Shown piece after piece: positions 8,525 to 15,816 of a DNA stretch of 28,061 nt (position 1 is the stretch's first letter; every line of letters starts with the position of its first letter). Below the pieces are notes generated by a model. It made no database searches. It had not been told where the DNA came from and worked only from the letters and a program-made list of their open reading frames with translations. This stretch comes from Oscillibacter sp. UBA6647 (GTDB taxonomy: Bacteria; Bacillota; Clostridia; Oscillospirales; Oscillospiraceae), in assembly GCA_002455655.1 (NCBI GenBank), contig DKLF01000146.1:989-29049 (forward strand). Reading direction: 5' to 3'. The position numbers and the translations under genes are program-made.

Positions 8525-9295
8525 TTAAGGGGCCAGCACCGTCAGCGTTTCCCGCACAGCAACCAGCATTTGATTTTCCGCCCGCAGCAGAAATTCGCTG
8601 ATGGGCGACATAAACAGCATCAGCAGCACCAGTCCGATAATGACCTTCAGTTCGATGTTGATGGAAAACACGTTGATCTGCGGAATGACCTTCATTAAAA
8701 CGCCCATTCCAATCTGTCCCAGCAGCTCCGCCGCCAAAATTGGAATCGCCAGCTTCACCCCCAGCACAAAGCACTCAATAAACAGTTCTATCCCCGCCTG
8801 CATGGCGGCCTGTCCCAGCGCCGCCTGTCCAAAGGGAATGATCTCTCCGGAGGTCAGCAGGATGCGCAGAAGGGTGTTGTGTCCGTTTGCCGCGAAAAAC
8901 AGCAGGGTCATCAGAATCGTAAACAGCGTGCCGCTGACGGACATGGAAATATTGGAAGCGGGGTCGTATTCTTTGGACATGGACATGCCCATCTGATTAT
9001 CTATGATTTCGCCCGCCTGCTGGGGGATGAGGTAAATGAAAAACTGCACCGCCATTCCCACCATAAAGCCAACGCCCAGCTCCAGCAGCAGCCGGACAGC
9101 AAACTCAACCAAATGCACCGGCACGGGGGCGGTCCCCTTCGTAAACGAGGCCACAAACCACGTCAGCACCAGCGTAAGGCCCGCCCGGATTATGCCGGGG
9201 ATATTTCGCCGTCCCAGCAGCGGATTGAACATTACAAAACCGCTCATCCGCATCAGAATGTAAAACAGCAGCGTAAGCCTGCCCCAGTCGATCAT
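8525..9295 (-). CDS. fliR: FliR, flagellar export gate membrane protein
   Basis: Integral membrane protein of 256 residues with several hydrophobic segments, part of the FliP5-FliQ4-FliR1 export channel. Recognisable family stretches are RMSGFVMFNPLLGRRNIP near the N-terminus and EIIDNQMGMSM in the middle. Length fits the family. The ATG lies 13 nt after the fliQ stop, with a weak GGGGCG upstream, suggesting coupling. The pfliPQR order is conserved. Confidence 0.96.
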   Translation of the reverse strand: MIDWGRLTLLFYILMRMSGFVMFNPLLGRRNIPGIIRAGLTLVLTWFVASFTKGTAPVPVHLVEFAVRLLLELGVGFMVGMAVQFFIYLIPQQAGEIIDNQMGMSMSKEYDPASNISMSVSGTLFTILMTLLFFAANGHNTLLRILLTSGEIIPFGQAALGQAAMQAGIELFIECFVLGVKLAIPILAAELLGQIGMGVLMKVIPQINVFSINIELKVIIGLVLLMLFMSPISEFLLRAENQMLVAVRETLTVLAP

Positions 9296-9308
9296 GCCGC
9301 GCCCCGCC

Positions 9309-9563
9309 TTACAGCATCAGCGTGAACAGATACCGGCTGTAATCCACCAGCGTGTTCATCATCCAGCCGCCGCCGATAAACAGCACCAGCCCAATGACCA
9401 CCAGCTTCAAAACAAAGCCCAGCGTCTGGTCGTGAATCTGTGTGACGGCCTGAAAGATGGCTACCAGCACGCCCACTATCATGCTCAGGATGAGCATAGG
9501 ACCCGCCAGACGGATCACCACGAAAACACCCTGCCGGAGCACCTCGCCCGCATTCAGTTCCAT
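9309..9563 (-). CDS. fliQ: FliQ, flagellar export gate small membrane protein
   Basis: Small export-channel subunit of 84 residues with two membrane helices flanking a short loop (TQIHDQTLGFVLK), typical of FliQ. The ATG follows AAGGGG by 7 nt and lies 14 nt after the fliP stop. It is embedded between fliP and fliR as usual. Confidence 0.96.
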   Translation of the reverse strand: MELNAGEVLRQGVFVVIRLAGPMLILSMIVGVLVAIFQAVTQIHDQTLGFVLKLVVIGLVLFIGGGWMMNTLVDYSRYLFTLML

Positions 9564-9577
9564 GCCATCGCCCCTTT

Positions 9578-10246
9578 CTAGTGGAATCCCTGCACCAGCG
9601 TTGAGAACACCAGTTCCCAGCCGTTGAGTACGATAAACAAAAGCAACTTGAAGGGCGTGGAAATCATGGACGGGGGCAGCATGATCATGCCCATGGACAT
9701 CAGCGCGGAAGCCACCACCACGTCAATCAGCATAAAGGGAATGTAGACGAGAAATCCAATCTCAAAAGCGCGCTTCAGCTCGCTGGTCATAAAGGAGGGC
9801 ACCACAACATGCATCGGCAGCGCCTTGGCCGCGGCTTCATCCGCGGGCCGGTCCACAGCCCCATCCAAATCGCAGAACAGGTTTATGGAAGAGGTTTCAG
9901 TGTTTCTCAGCATAAAATCCTTCAGCGGAACCTGCGCCCGGTCAAGAAATTCCTCCTGCCCGATTTCCTCCGCCACATAAGGGTCGTATGCCTCGGTCTT
10001 GATGGTGGTAAACACAGGGTTCATGGTAAACATCGTTAAAAATAGCGCCACCCCAATCAGCACCACGTTAGGCGGGGTCTGCTGCGTTCCCATCGCCGTG
10101 CGCAGAAAGGAAAACGTGATGATATACCGGGTAAAGGACGTCATCATCACCAGCAGCGAGGGCAGCAGCGTCATCATCGTGGTCAGGAAAAGAATCTGGA
10201 GGGCCTGTACGTTGTCCCCGTTGACATTGACCAGTGCGTCCGTCAC
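9578..10246 (-). CDS. fliP: FliP, flagellar export gate protein
   Basis: Core export-channel subunit, 222 residues. Family hallmarks are LPSLLVMMTSFTRYIITFSFLR near 28-49, TPPNVVLIGVALFLT, and the C-terminal MLIDVVVASALMSMGMIMLPP. The start is GTG with GGAGGGAG 6 nt upstream, 13 nt after the fliO stop. No long cleavable signal peptide precedes the first membrane segment. This short N-terminus is common in Firmicute FliP. Confidence 0.96.
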   Translation of the reverse strand: MTDALVNVNGDNVQALQILFLTTMMTLLPSLLVMMTSFTRYIITFSFLRTAMGTQQTPPNVVLIGVALFLTMFTMNPVFTTIKTEAYDPYVAEEIGQEEFLDRAQVPLKDFMLRNTETSSINLFCDLDGAVDRPADEAAAKALPMHVVVPSFMTSELKRAFEIGFLVYIPFMLIDVVVASALMSMGMIMLPPSMISTPFKLLLFIVLNGWELVFSTLVQGFH

Positions 10247-10259
10247 GTAATACTCCCTC

Positions 10260-10643
10260 CTACTTCTTTCTCTGTTTCAAAACTTCCCGCAATGCATCGC
10301 GGAAGGGAATCGGGGCCTCTGCCCCAGCAGCGGGCGACGCGGTCTGCGCCGCGCTGTCCCACGCCTCCGCTTCCTCGGCGCTCAGCTCCCGCAAAAGAGA
10401 AATCTCTCTGCCGGTGACGCCCAGAAGGAGAACCGTTTCGCCCGCCCGAACCATCACAAGGGACTGCTCCCGCCCTAGCGGCAGACGCTCCAACAGCCGG
10501 AGCTTTCCGCTTCTTCCGGGCAAAAAGCCGCCAAGCCCCGGCGCGTGCCCCGCCAGATATCGGGTAAACAGCCATGCGAGAACCAGCACGCCGAGGACAG
10601 CCGCCAGCATCCCCAAAAGGGCGCCGATTTCCTCCCACTGCAT
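10260..10643 (-). CDS. fliO: FliO, export gate assembly protein
   Basis: FliO helps assemble the FliP ring of the export gate. The 127-residue protein has one N-terminal membrane segment (residues about 8-26) and then a small basic cytoplasmic domain with the FliO-typical pattern LRLLERLPLGREQSLVMVRAG. Sequence conservation in this family is low, so position between cheY and fliP supports the call. The ATG comes 3 nt after the cheY stop. Confidence 0.9.
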   Translation of the reverse strand: MQWEEIGALLGMLAAVLGVLVLAWLFTRYLAGHAPGLGGFLPGRSGKLRLLERLPLGREQSLVMVRAGETVLLLGVTGREISLLRELSAEEAEAWDSAAQTASPAAGAEAPIPFRDALREVLKQRKK

Positions 10644-10646
10644 AAA

Positions 10647-11012
10647 TCAGGGATTACCGATGATGGAGTTCACCGTCTTAAGTACGCGGTCGGCCTTAAA
10701 GGGCTTGACAATGAAATCCTTTGCACCGGAACGCACCGCGTCGATGACCATGCTCTCCTGTCCCATAGCGGAGCACATGACCACATTGGCGTTGCCGTCC
10801 TTGCCGCGAATGGTTTTCAGGGCTTCCAGCCCGTCCATATTAGGCATGGTGATATCCATGATGACCAGATCGGGGTGAATCTCCCCATATTTCTCCACGG
10901 CGTCCGCACCGTCCACCGCTTCAAACAGCTCGGTATATCCGTTCTTGGAAAGAGTGTCCTTAATGACCTTGCGCATAAATGCCGCGTCGTCAACCACTAA
11001 AATCTTAGCCAT
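10647..11012 (-). CDS. cheY: CheY, chemotaxis response regulator
   Basis: Single-domain receiver of 121 residues that carries the chemotaxis signal to the motor switch. It has D8/D9, phospho-acceptor D53 in LVIMDITMPNMDG, S81 and K103 (KPF). The ATG is preceded by AAGGAAGG 6 nt upstream. It lies directly after fliY, which here carries four copies of a CheY-docking-like motif. CheA, which phosphorylates CheY, is not encoded in the window. Confidence 0.97.
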   Translation of the reverse strand: MAKILVVDDAAFMRKVIKDTLSKNGYTELFEAVDGADAVEKYGEIHPDLVIMDITMPNMDGLEALKTIRGKDGNANVVMCSAMGQESMVIDAVRSGAKDFIVKPFKADRVLKTVNSIIGNP

Positions 11013-11073
11013 GTTAAACCTTCCTTTTTCTGAATCTGTTTTATTTTCAGTTTCCCAGCGCGGGTCATGGAAC

Positions 11074-12561
11074 TTATCCCTTGACCAGCTCGTTGGGATC
11101 GGGGGCTTTTAAAACCTCGGTGATGCGGATTCCAAAATTGTCATCCACGACAACCACATCACCCTTGGCGATGCACTGTCCGTTAACAAACAGGTCCACC
11201 TGATCGCCTGCCAACTTGTTCAGCATTACCAGCGACCCTTTGGTAAAGGCCAGCACGTCCTGCACCTTCCGGCGGGCCCGTCCGATTTCCACGGAAACCT
11301 CCAGAGGAACCGACATCAGCAGATCCAGATTTTCCGCCTGCTGCTGATCCAGCGGCTCGCCATTTGCAAAGTGCGGCATTTCCGCCGGAACGGATTGAAT
11401 CACCCTGGGCGCGTGCACTGCGGGGGCGGGGCCGGGAGCCGGATAATAGGGCTGGGCCGGATAATAGCCCGGATACTGTCCATAGGGCGGCATGGGCGGC
11501 ACCCCGCCGGGGATGGCCTGAGGCTCCGGCATGGAATACGCCGGGGCGGCGGGCTGTGGGGGAATCGGAGGCTGTGGAGCGACAGATGGCTGTGCCGGAG
11601 TCGACATACCGCTCATCAACCGCTCGATTTCCTCCTGATTCAGGGTACCGCCGGAGGCGGCGGGACTGGGAGCTGGATGGGGAGCCGCCTGTGCGCCGCT
11701 CATCAGCTTTTCAATCTCAGCCTGACTCATTACGCCTCCGGCAGGAGTGGGAGCGGGAGTCGGAGCCGCCTGCGCGCCGCTCATCAGTTTTTCTATTTCA
11801 TCCTGACTCAGCGTGCCGCCGGAGGCGGCAGGAGCGGGAGCCGGAGCGGTCTGTGCGCTGCTCATCAGCTTTTCTATTTCCGACTGGCTCAGCTTTGGGC
11901 CGCCTTCCAGCGGTGCTGCCAGTTGATCCGAGGAAGTGGATTCCGGGGGCGCCGCGTCCTCATCCTCGCCAAGTCCAAGGCCTGAGAGCAGTTCCCTTGT
12001 CAAATCCACGGACATGACGTTAATAAATTCGCTCTGCAGCACGCTGTCGATTTTCAGCATGAAGCGCACAACCACGCATTTACCGTCCGTCATGGGAAAG
12101 TGCTCTTTTTTAAATTGGTCGAAATCTTGCAGTTCAAATGACTCCGGTGTGGAAATGTTTACCGGAATCCCCAGAAAGTCGGACAGGGCCGTGGAAGCCG
12201 CGCCCATCATCTGGTTCATGACCTCGCACACCGCGCTGATGGTAAGCTCGTTCATCTCAAACTCTTCGTCCGGCGTCTCCGAGCCCATCAGAATGTCCAC
12301 GATCACTTTCACATCGCTGCGGCGCAGCAACATGATATTGCTGCCCACCAAGCCGGATATGTAGCGAATCTCCACGCCCACGGCAGGTTCCAGATCGGCG
12401 ATATTAAAATCTACCACATCGGATACGCTGACTCTGGGTGTGGTGATCTCCACCCGATGATCCAGCAGGTTGGACACCGCCGTGGCGGAGGAACCGAGGC
12501 TGATGTTCATCACTTCCCCGATTGCGTCCAGCTCCATGGAGTTAAAAATGTTATCTGCCAT
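11074..12561 (-). CDS. fliY: FliY/FliN-type motor switch protein with a repeated docking motif
   Basis: Switch-complex protein of 495 residues, long for FliY (B. subtilis FliY is about 378). Residues about 8-195 form a CheC-like phosphatase domain with both sites intact (E16-V-M-N19 and E113-V-M-N116), predicting CheY-P dephosphorylation at the motor. Residues about 224-316 hold four repeats resembling the EIDALL docking peptide. Residues about 320-390 are Pro/Tyr/Ala-rich. Residues about 412-487 form the FliN/SpoA domain (LLMSVPLEVSVEIG, VDLFVNGQ). The usual N-terminal docking peptide is absent: the protein starts straight at the phosphatase domain. Its ATG overlaps the end of fliM by 11 nt. 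Confidence 0.95.
   Translation of the reverse strand: MADNIFNSMELDAIGEVMNISLGSSATAVSNLLDHRVEITTPRVSVSDVVDFNIADLEPAVGVEIRYISGLVGSNIMLLRRSDVKVIVDILMGSETPDEEFEMNELTISAVCEVMNQMMGAASTALSDFLGIPVNISTPESFELQDFDQFKKEHFPMTDGKCVVVRFMLKIDSVLQSEFINVMSVDLTRELLSGLGLGEDEDAAPPESTSSDQLAAPLEGGPKLSQSEIEKLMSSAQTAPAPAPAASGGTLSQDEIEKLMSGAQAAPTPAPTPAGGVMSQAEIEKLMSGAQAAPHPAPSPAASGGTLNQEEIERLMSGMSTPAQPSVAPQPPIPPQPAAPAYSMPEPQAIPGGVPPMPPYGQYPGYYPAQPYYPAPGPAPAVHAPRVIQSVPAEMPHFANGEPLDQQQAENLDLLMSVPLEVSVEIGRARRKVQDVLAFTKGSLVMLNKLAGDQVDLFVNGQCIAKGDVVVVDDNFGIRITEVLKAPDPNELVKG
11614..11892 (-). repeat. Four tandem docking-motif repeats inside fliY
   Basis: Units start at residues 224 (LSQSEIEKLM), 251 (LSQDEIEKLM), 278 (MSQAEIEKLM) and 307 (LNQEEIERLM). 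Spacings are 27, 27 and 29 residues, so the DNA period is 81 bp. Each of the first three units is followed by a short Ala/Gln segment and Ala-Pro-rich spacers. Synonymous differences between copies show this is not a very recent duplication. The motif resembles the FliM/FliY CheY-P binding consensus LSQ-x-EIDALL. Confidence 0.9.
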
Positions 12562-13570
12562 TCTGTTCGACGTTCCTTCCCTCCGGCCCGTAATAGGTCC
12601 TTCCTATTTTGACCGCCATGTTTTTGTTGTGTATTCCCATCACGCCGTCAAACCAGCGCCGCCCACCGATGTTGATATGAACCGCCGAGCTTTTGGGCCG
12701 CTTCAAATCAATCACGTCTCCCACGTTCAGGTGGTAGATGTCGCTAAGCTGGAGCTTTGTGCGGCAGATTTCCGCAACCAGATCGATTTCCGTAGTCTTC
12801 AGAGACTCGAAAATCTCTTTCCCCGCCGCCTCGTCCTGACTTTTATGGGCTGTGTTAAGGCGGCTGATTTCACTGAAAACGTTGGTCAGCACCATGCCGG
12901 GAAGGCACACGCTGATATGCCCGTCGCAGTTTGGAAATTTTGCCGTCAAATCCATAATGACCACGATTTCATCCAGTCCCAGAGGCTGAATCATCGTGGG
13001 ATTTGGCTCCACGCGCCCGTACTGAAACTCAAGCTGAATGTAATTCTGCCAGCTCTCGCCCAGATTCTCCACAAAATACTCGCTCAGGCCCTCCAGAATC
13101 TTCAGCTCCAGATCGGTAAACGTGTACTCCGGGTCCAGCTCATCGTCCACCTCGCCCTCGCCGCCCATCATCCTGTCGATCATGCTCAGCAGCAGCGGCT
13201 TGCTGATGTGCAGCAGCGCCGGAGTATCCTCCACCACGTCTCCATGCTTGATATAGGCCAGCGCCAGAACATCGCCCTCAATCAGGGCGTTGGAAAACTC
13301 ATAATATCGCTGCTCCTCGGCAGATTCCACGTTGATTTCGCAGCTTGTGTGCATCAGGCCGTTGATGCGGGAATTCAGATTTCTCGAGTAATTTTCAAAA
13401 ATGCTGTCCAGCATTTTCAGCCGGTCCTTGGTAAATTTGCGGGGGCTACGAAAGTCGTATTTTCTATATTTTTTATCTTTCGACGTGTCTTCCTCGGTTT
13501 CAATCTTTTCCCCGCTTCGCGCCGCGCTGAGCAACGCGTCAATTTGGCTTTGTGAAAGCACCTCCGACAT
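12551..13570 (-). CDS. fliM: FliM, flagellar motor switch protein
   Basis: C-ring protein of 339 residues that binds CheY-P and sets rotation direction. The CheY docking peptide LSQSQIDALL is at residues 5-14. The middle CheC-like domain contains the GGEG motif (MMGGEGEVDDE), and the C-terminal SpoA domain contains VGDVIDLKRPKS. The second of two closely spaced ATGs is chosen (13570) because AGAGGGGG lies 6 nt before it and abuts the first. It follows motB directly: fliL, usually between motB and fliM in Clostridia, is missing. Confidence 0.97.
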   Translation of the reverse strand: MSEVLSQSQIDALLSAARSGEKIETEEDTSKDKKYRKYDFRSPRKFTKDRLKMLDSIFENYSRNLNSRINGLMHTSCEINVESAEEQRYYEFSNALIEGDVLALAYIKHGDVVEDTPALLHISKPLLLSMIDRMMGGEGEVDDELDPEYTFTDLELKILEGLSEYFVENLGESWQNYIQLEFQYGRVEPNPTMIQPLGLDEIVVIMDLTAKFPNCDGHISVCLPGMVLTNVFSEISRLNTAHKSQDEAAGKEIFESLKTTEIDLVAEICRTKLQLSDIYHLNVGDVIDLKRPKSSAVHINIGGRRWFDGVMGIHNKNMAVKIGRTYYGPEGRNVEQNGR

Positions 13571-13631
13571 CGGCATCCCCCTCTCCCATATATTCTCATC
13601 TGCCGCCTCGAAGCGGCCATATCATTGCAGG

Positions 13632-14462
13632 TTATTCCGCGGCGGCCCCGTCTCCTTGTGCTTCGGTGGAAGCGGGCGCGGGCGTTCCCCGCTCCGTGTA
13701 ATACTGCTCAATCTGATCGCCCAGCGTGCTGGTCAAATCCTTGCCGGTGACAATCAGCTCCACCCGGCGGTTTTTGGCCCGACCCTCCCGGGTCGCGTTA
13801 TCCGCCACGGGGCGGAATTGTCCATAGCCCATGCTGATCATCCGGGCAGGGTCCAGAATGTCCATTTCCTGCAAGTAAATCAGCACCACCGCCGCCCGGT
13901 CAGAAGACAAAAACCGGTCTACCGTTGGATTGTTGGGCTTTCCGGGGTCGCCCTGTGCCGTATGGCCCAGAACCCGCAGCTCGTCGATGGCGAGGCTGGC
14001 CTTGCCAACGATCACGCCCACGTCCTCCAGAACCTCTTTACCATCCTGCCGCAGGACATAGCTGTCACCGTCGAAAAATACGGCATCGTTAAAGGAGATG
14101 AAAACATATCCATCGCCCTTGGTGACGGATATGTTTTCCGCCGCGCCCTGCTGGGCGACATAGGACTTTAAATCCTGATAAAGCTGCTCAATGGAGGCCA
14201 CAATCTGTGCCTGTGTCAGGCTGCTGTCAGACTGTTCGCCATCCACCGGAGTGGTGGGGTCCGCAAGCTGGCCATTGTTGCCGCTGTTTTCCGTAACTTC
14301 GTGCGTCGCATCGGGGTTGAAGCTCTGCACCAACTGCACCCACTTCTGCTGGTCGATGGTGGACATGGAGTACAGCAACACAAAAAAGCACAGCAACAGC
14401 GTCACCATGTCGCCATAGGTGTCCATCCAGCTTGCTCCGCCCTCGCTTTTCCGCTTTTTCAT
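13632..14462 (-). CDS. motB: MotB, stator protein
   Basis: Stator subunit of 276 residues that anchors MotA to peptidoglycan. The single membrane helix at about 17-34 carries the ion-binding aspartate D18 (TYGDMVTLLLCFFVLLYS). The C-terminal OmpA-like peptidoglycan-binding domain has LGHTAQG, SSDRAAVVLIYL, and GQFRP plus NRRVEL. The ATG follows AGGGGGTGAG by 6 nt, 30 nt after motA. The coupling ion (proton or sodium) cannot be decided by eye. Confidence 0.96.
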   Translation of the reverse strand: MKKRKSEGGASWMDTYGDMVTLLLCFFVLLYSMSTIDQQKWVQLVQSFNPDATHEVTENSGNNGQLADPTTPVDGEQSDSSLTQAQIVASIEQLYQDLKSYVAQQGAAENISVTKGDGYVFISFNDAVFFDGDSYVLRQDGKEVLEDVGVIVGKASLAIDELRVLGHTAQGDPGKPNNPTVDRFLSSDRAAVVLIYLQEMDILDPARMISMGYGQFRPVADNATREGRAKNRRVELIVTGKDLTSTLGDQIEQYYTERGTPAPASTEAQGDGAAAE

Positions 14463-14492
14463 ATACCGCTCACCCCCTCGTGTTTCTCCAAA

Positions 14493-15350
14493 TCATTCCT
14501 CGTTTTTCTTCTTGCCCCGGCTCTTTTTCTCGCCCTTGGCGCCGCCGCCCTCTTCGCGCTTATTCTGGTCCACGAAGGTCAGCAGTTTTTCCCGCAGGGA
14601 CTTGGGATTTTCGCCGGACTGGATCGACATGATTCCCTCTACAATAATCATCTTGCAGAGCACCTCCTCCTCGTCCCGCGTGCGCAGGTTGGAGGCGATG
14701 GGATTGAAAATCATATGGGCCAGCACGCAGCCGTACAGCGTGGTAATCAGGGCCGTTCCCATGTCGGAGCCAATGCTGGACGAGCCGCCGTCTCCGGAGA
14801 GATTCATGTTCTTCAGCATGTTAATAAGGCCCACCAGCGTGCCCACCATGCCGAAGGCTGGGGCCACGGAGGAACCGCGCTCATACATTCCTGCCACGCC
14901 GTCGTGGCGGGCGGACATGCATTCGATGTCGTTATTGAGAATGCCCCGCACCTTGTCGGCGTCGTTGGCGTCCACAATCAGCATAATGGCCTGCTTGAAA
15001 AACGGGTCGTCCTGCGCATTGGCCTTTTCCTCCAGCGCCAAAAGTCCGTTTTTCCGGGCCACCTGCGCCAGCTCCACCAGTTGATCAATGTAATACATAG
15101 GGTCGTACTTCTTGGTGTTCAGCATAATCCGGAAATGCCGAGGCAAATTCTTCAGCATTTTTGGCGGAAAGCTCGCCACCACCACCGCAAACGTGCAGCC
15201 CACGGTAATCAGGATACTGGCCGGGTCCAAAAAGTTCATGAGCTGTTTGGCGCTTGTGGTAAAAGCGCCGCTAGCGTCGGTAGTGAACATCATGCCCGCG
15301 ATCATAATGCCCATGGCCACTACCGTGCCGATAATATAGGTTATATTCAT
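14493..15350 (-). CDS. motA: MotA, stator protein
   Basis: Stator subunit of 285 residues with four membrane segments and a large cytoplasmic loop. The loop includes RKNGLLALEE and DPFFKQAIMLIVDAND. The conserved proline segment SVAPAFGMVGTLVGLI starts the third membrane helix. The last 25 residues are strongly charged (Lys/Glu/Gly-rich). The ATG at 15350 is chosen from AGGGGTG 8 nt upstream; the longer reading frame from 15434 runs through a structured GC-rich spacer and adds no family-like sequence. Confidence 0.96.
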   Translation of the reverse strand: MNITYIIGTVVAMGIMIAGMMFTTDASGAFTTSAKQLMNFLDPASILITVGCTFAVVVASFPPKMLKNLPRHFRIMLNTKKYDPMYYIDQLVELAQVARKNGLLALEEKANAQDDPFFKQAIMLIVDANDADKVRGILNNDIECMSARHDGVAGMYERGSSVAPAFGMVGTLVGLINMLKNMNLSGDGGSSSIGSDMGTALITTLYGCVLAHMIFNPIASNLRTRDEEEVLCKMIIVEGIMSIQSGENPKSLREKLLTFVDQNKREEGGGAKGEKKSRGKKKNEE

Positions 15351-15503
15351 CTGTCTCTCACCCCTGCCGGGCAAAGGGCGCACCCGCGCCGCCGCCCGAT
15401 TTTTATAAGCGCCTGCCTGATCCCCGCGCACCAAAGACGCGCGGCTTCCGTGCGCACGGATCAGGTCGGCCCCGTAGAAACCCGAAAGCGCTGCGTTTTT
15501 TCC
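15351..15503 (-). other. Structured GC-rich spacer between flbD and motA
   Basis: This 153-bp spacer holds no gene but several inverted repeats. CCTGATCC (15416-15423) pairs with GGATCAGG (15458-15465). Inside it, CCGCGC (15424-15429) pairs with GCGCGG (15439-15444), and CCGTGCGCACGG (15448-15459) is a perfect 12-bp palindrome. GCGCTG (15488-15493) pairs with CAGCGC (15505-15510) across the flbD stop codon. These could fold as a branched RNA. No U-run follows a stem, so a classical terminator is unlikely. Confidence 0.5.
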
Positions 15504-15719
15504 TCAGCGCTGACCGATTACTCTCACCGCGCGGGAGATATCCTGCACCTTGGCGTTGTACTCCGCGATTTTGCGCACGATTTCCTCTGCCGTTTCCCGC
15601 ACCAGATAGTAGCTGCGGTTCATCATCACGATTTTTGTCTCGGGGATCAGCTCGATGCACTCGATTTGCAGGTGGTTCACCAAAAACCTGTCGCTGTTCA
15701 TCTTTGTCAAGACAATCAT
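15504..15719 (-). CDS. flbD: FlbD/SwrD family flagellar protein
   Basis: Small protein of 71 residues with the family opening MIVLTKMN and the conserved VNHLQIECIELIPETKIVM core. In B. subtilis the homologue SwrD (YlzI) increases motor power through the stators, which fits its place just before motA and motB. The ATG at 15719 follows AAGGAG by 6 nt; the longer in-frame reading from 15797 would translate a strong hairpin and shows no family similarity. Confidence 0.93.
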   Translation of the reverse strand: MIVLTKMNSDRFLVNHLQIECIELIPETKIVMMNRSYYLVRETAEEIVRKIAEYNAKVQDISRAVRVIGQR

Positions 15720-15748
15720 ACGCTTCTCCTTCCAATCGCCGGCGTACC

Positions 15749-15776
15749 CCGGACACGGGGGCTTCCCCGTGTCCGG
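15749..15776 (-). other. Strong hairpin between flgE and flbD
   Basis: CCGGACACGGGG (15749-15760) and CCCCGTGTCCGG (15765-15776) form a perfect 12-bp GC-rich stem with a 4-nt loop. It lies 40 nt after the flgE stop and about 30 nt before the flbD ATG. On the transcribed strand no U-run follows, so an RNA-processing, stabilising or attenuating element is more likely than an intrinsic terminator. Confidence 0.65.
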
Positions 15777-15816
15777 CGGCCCGCCGATAGGTTTCATGCG
15801 GTTTCGTTTCCGAAAA

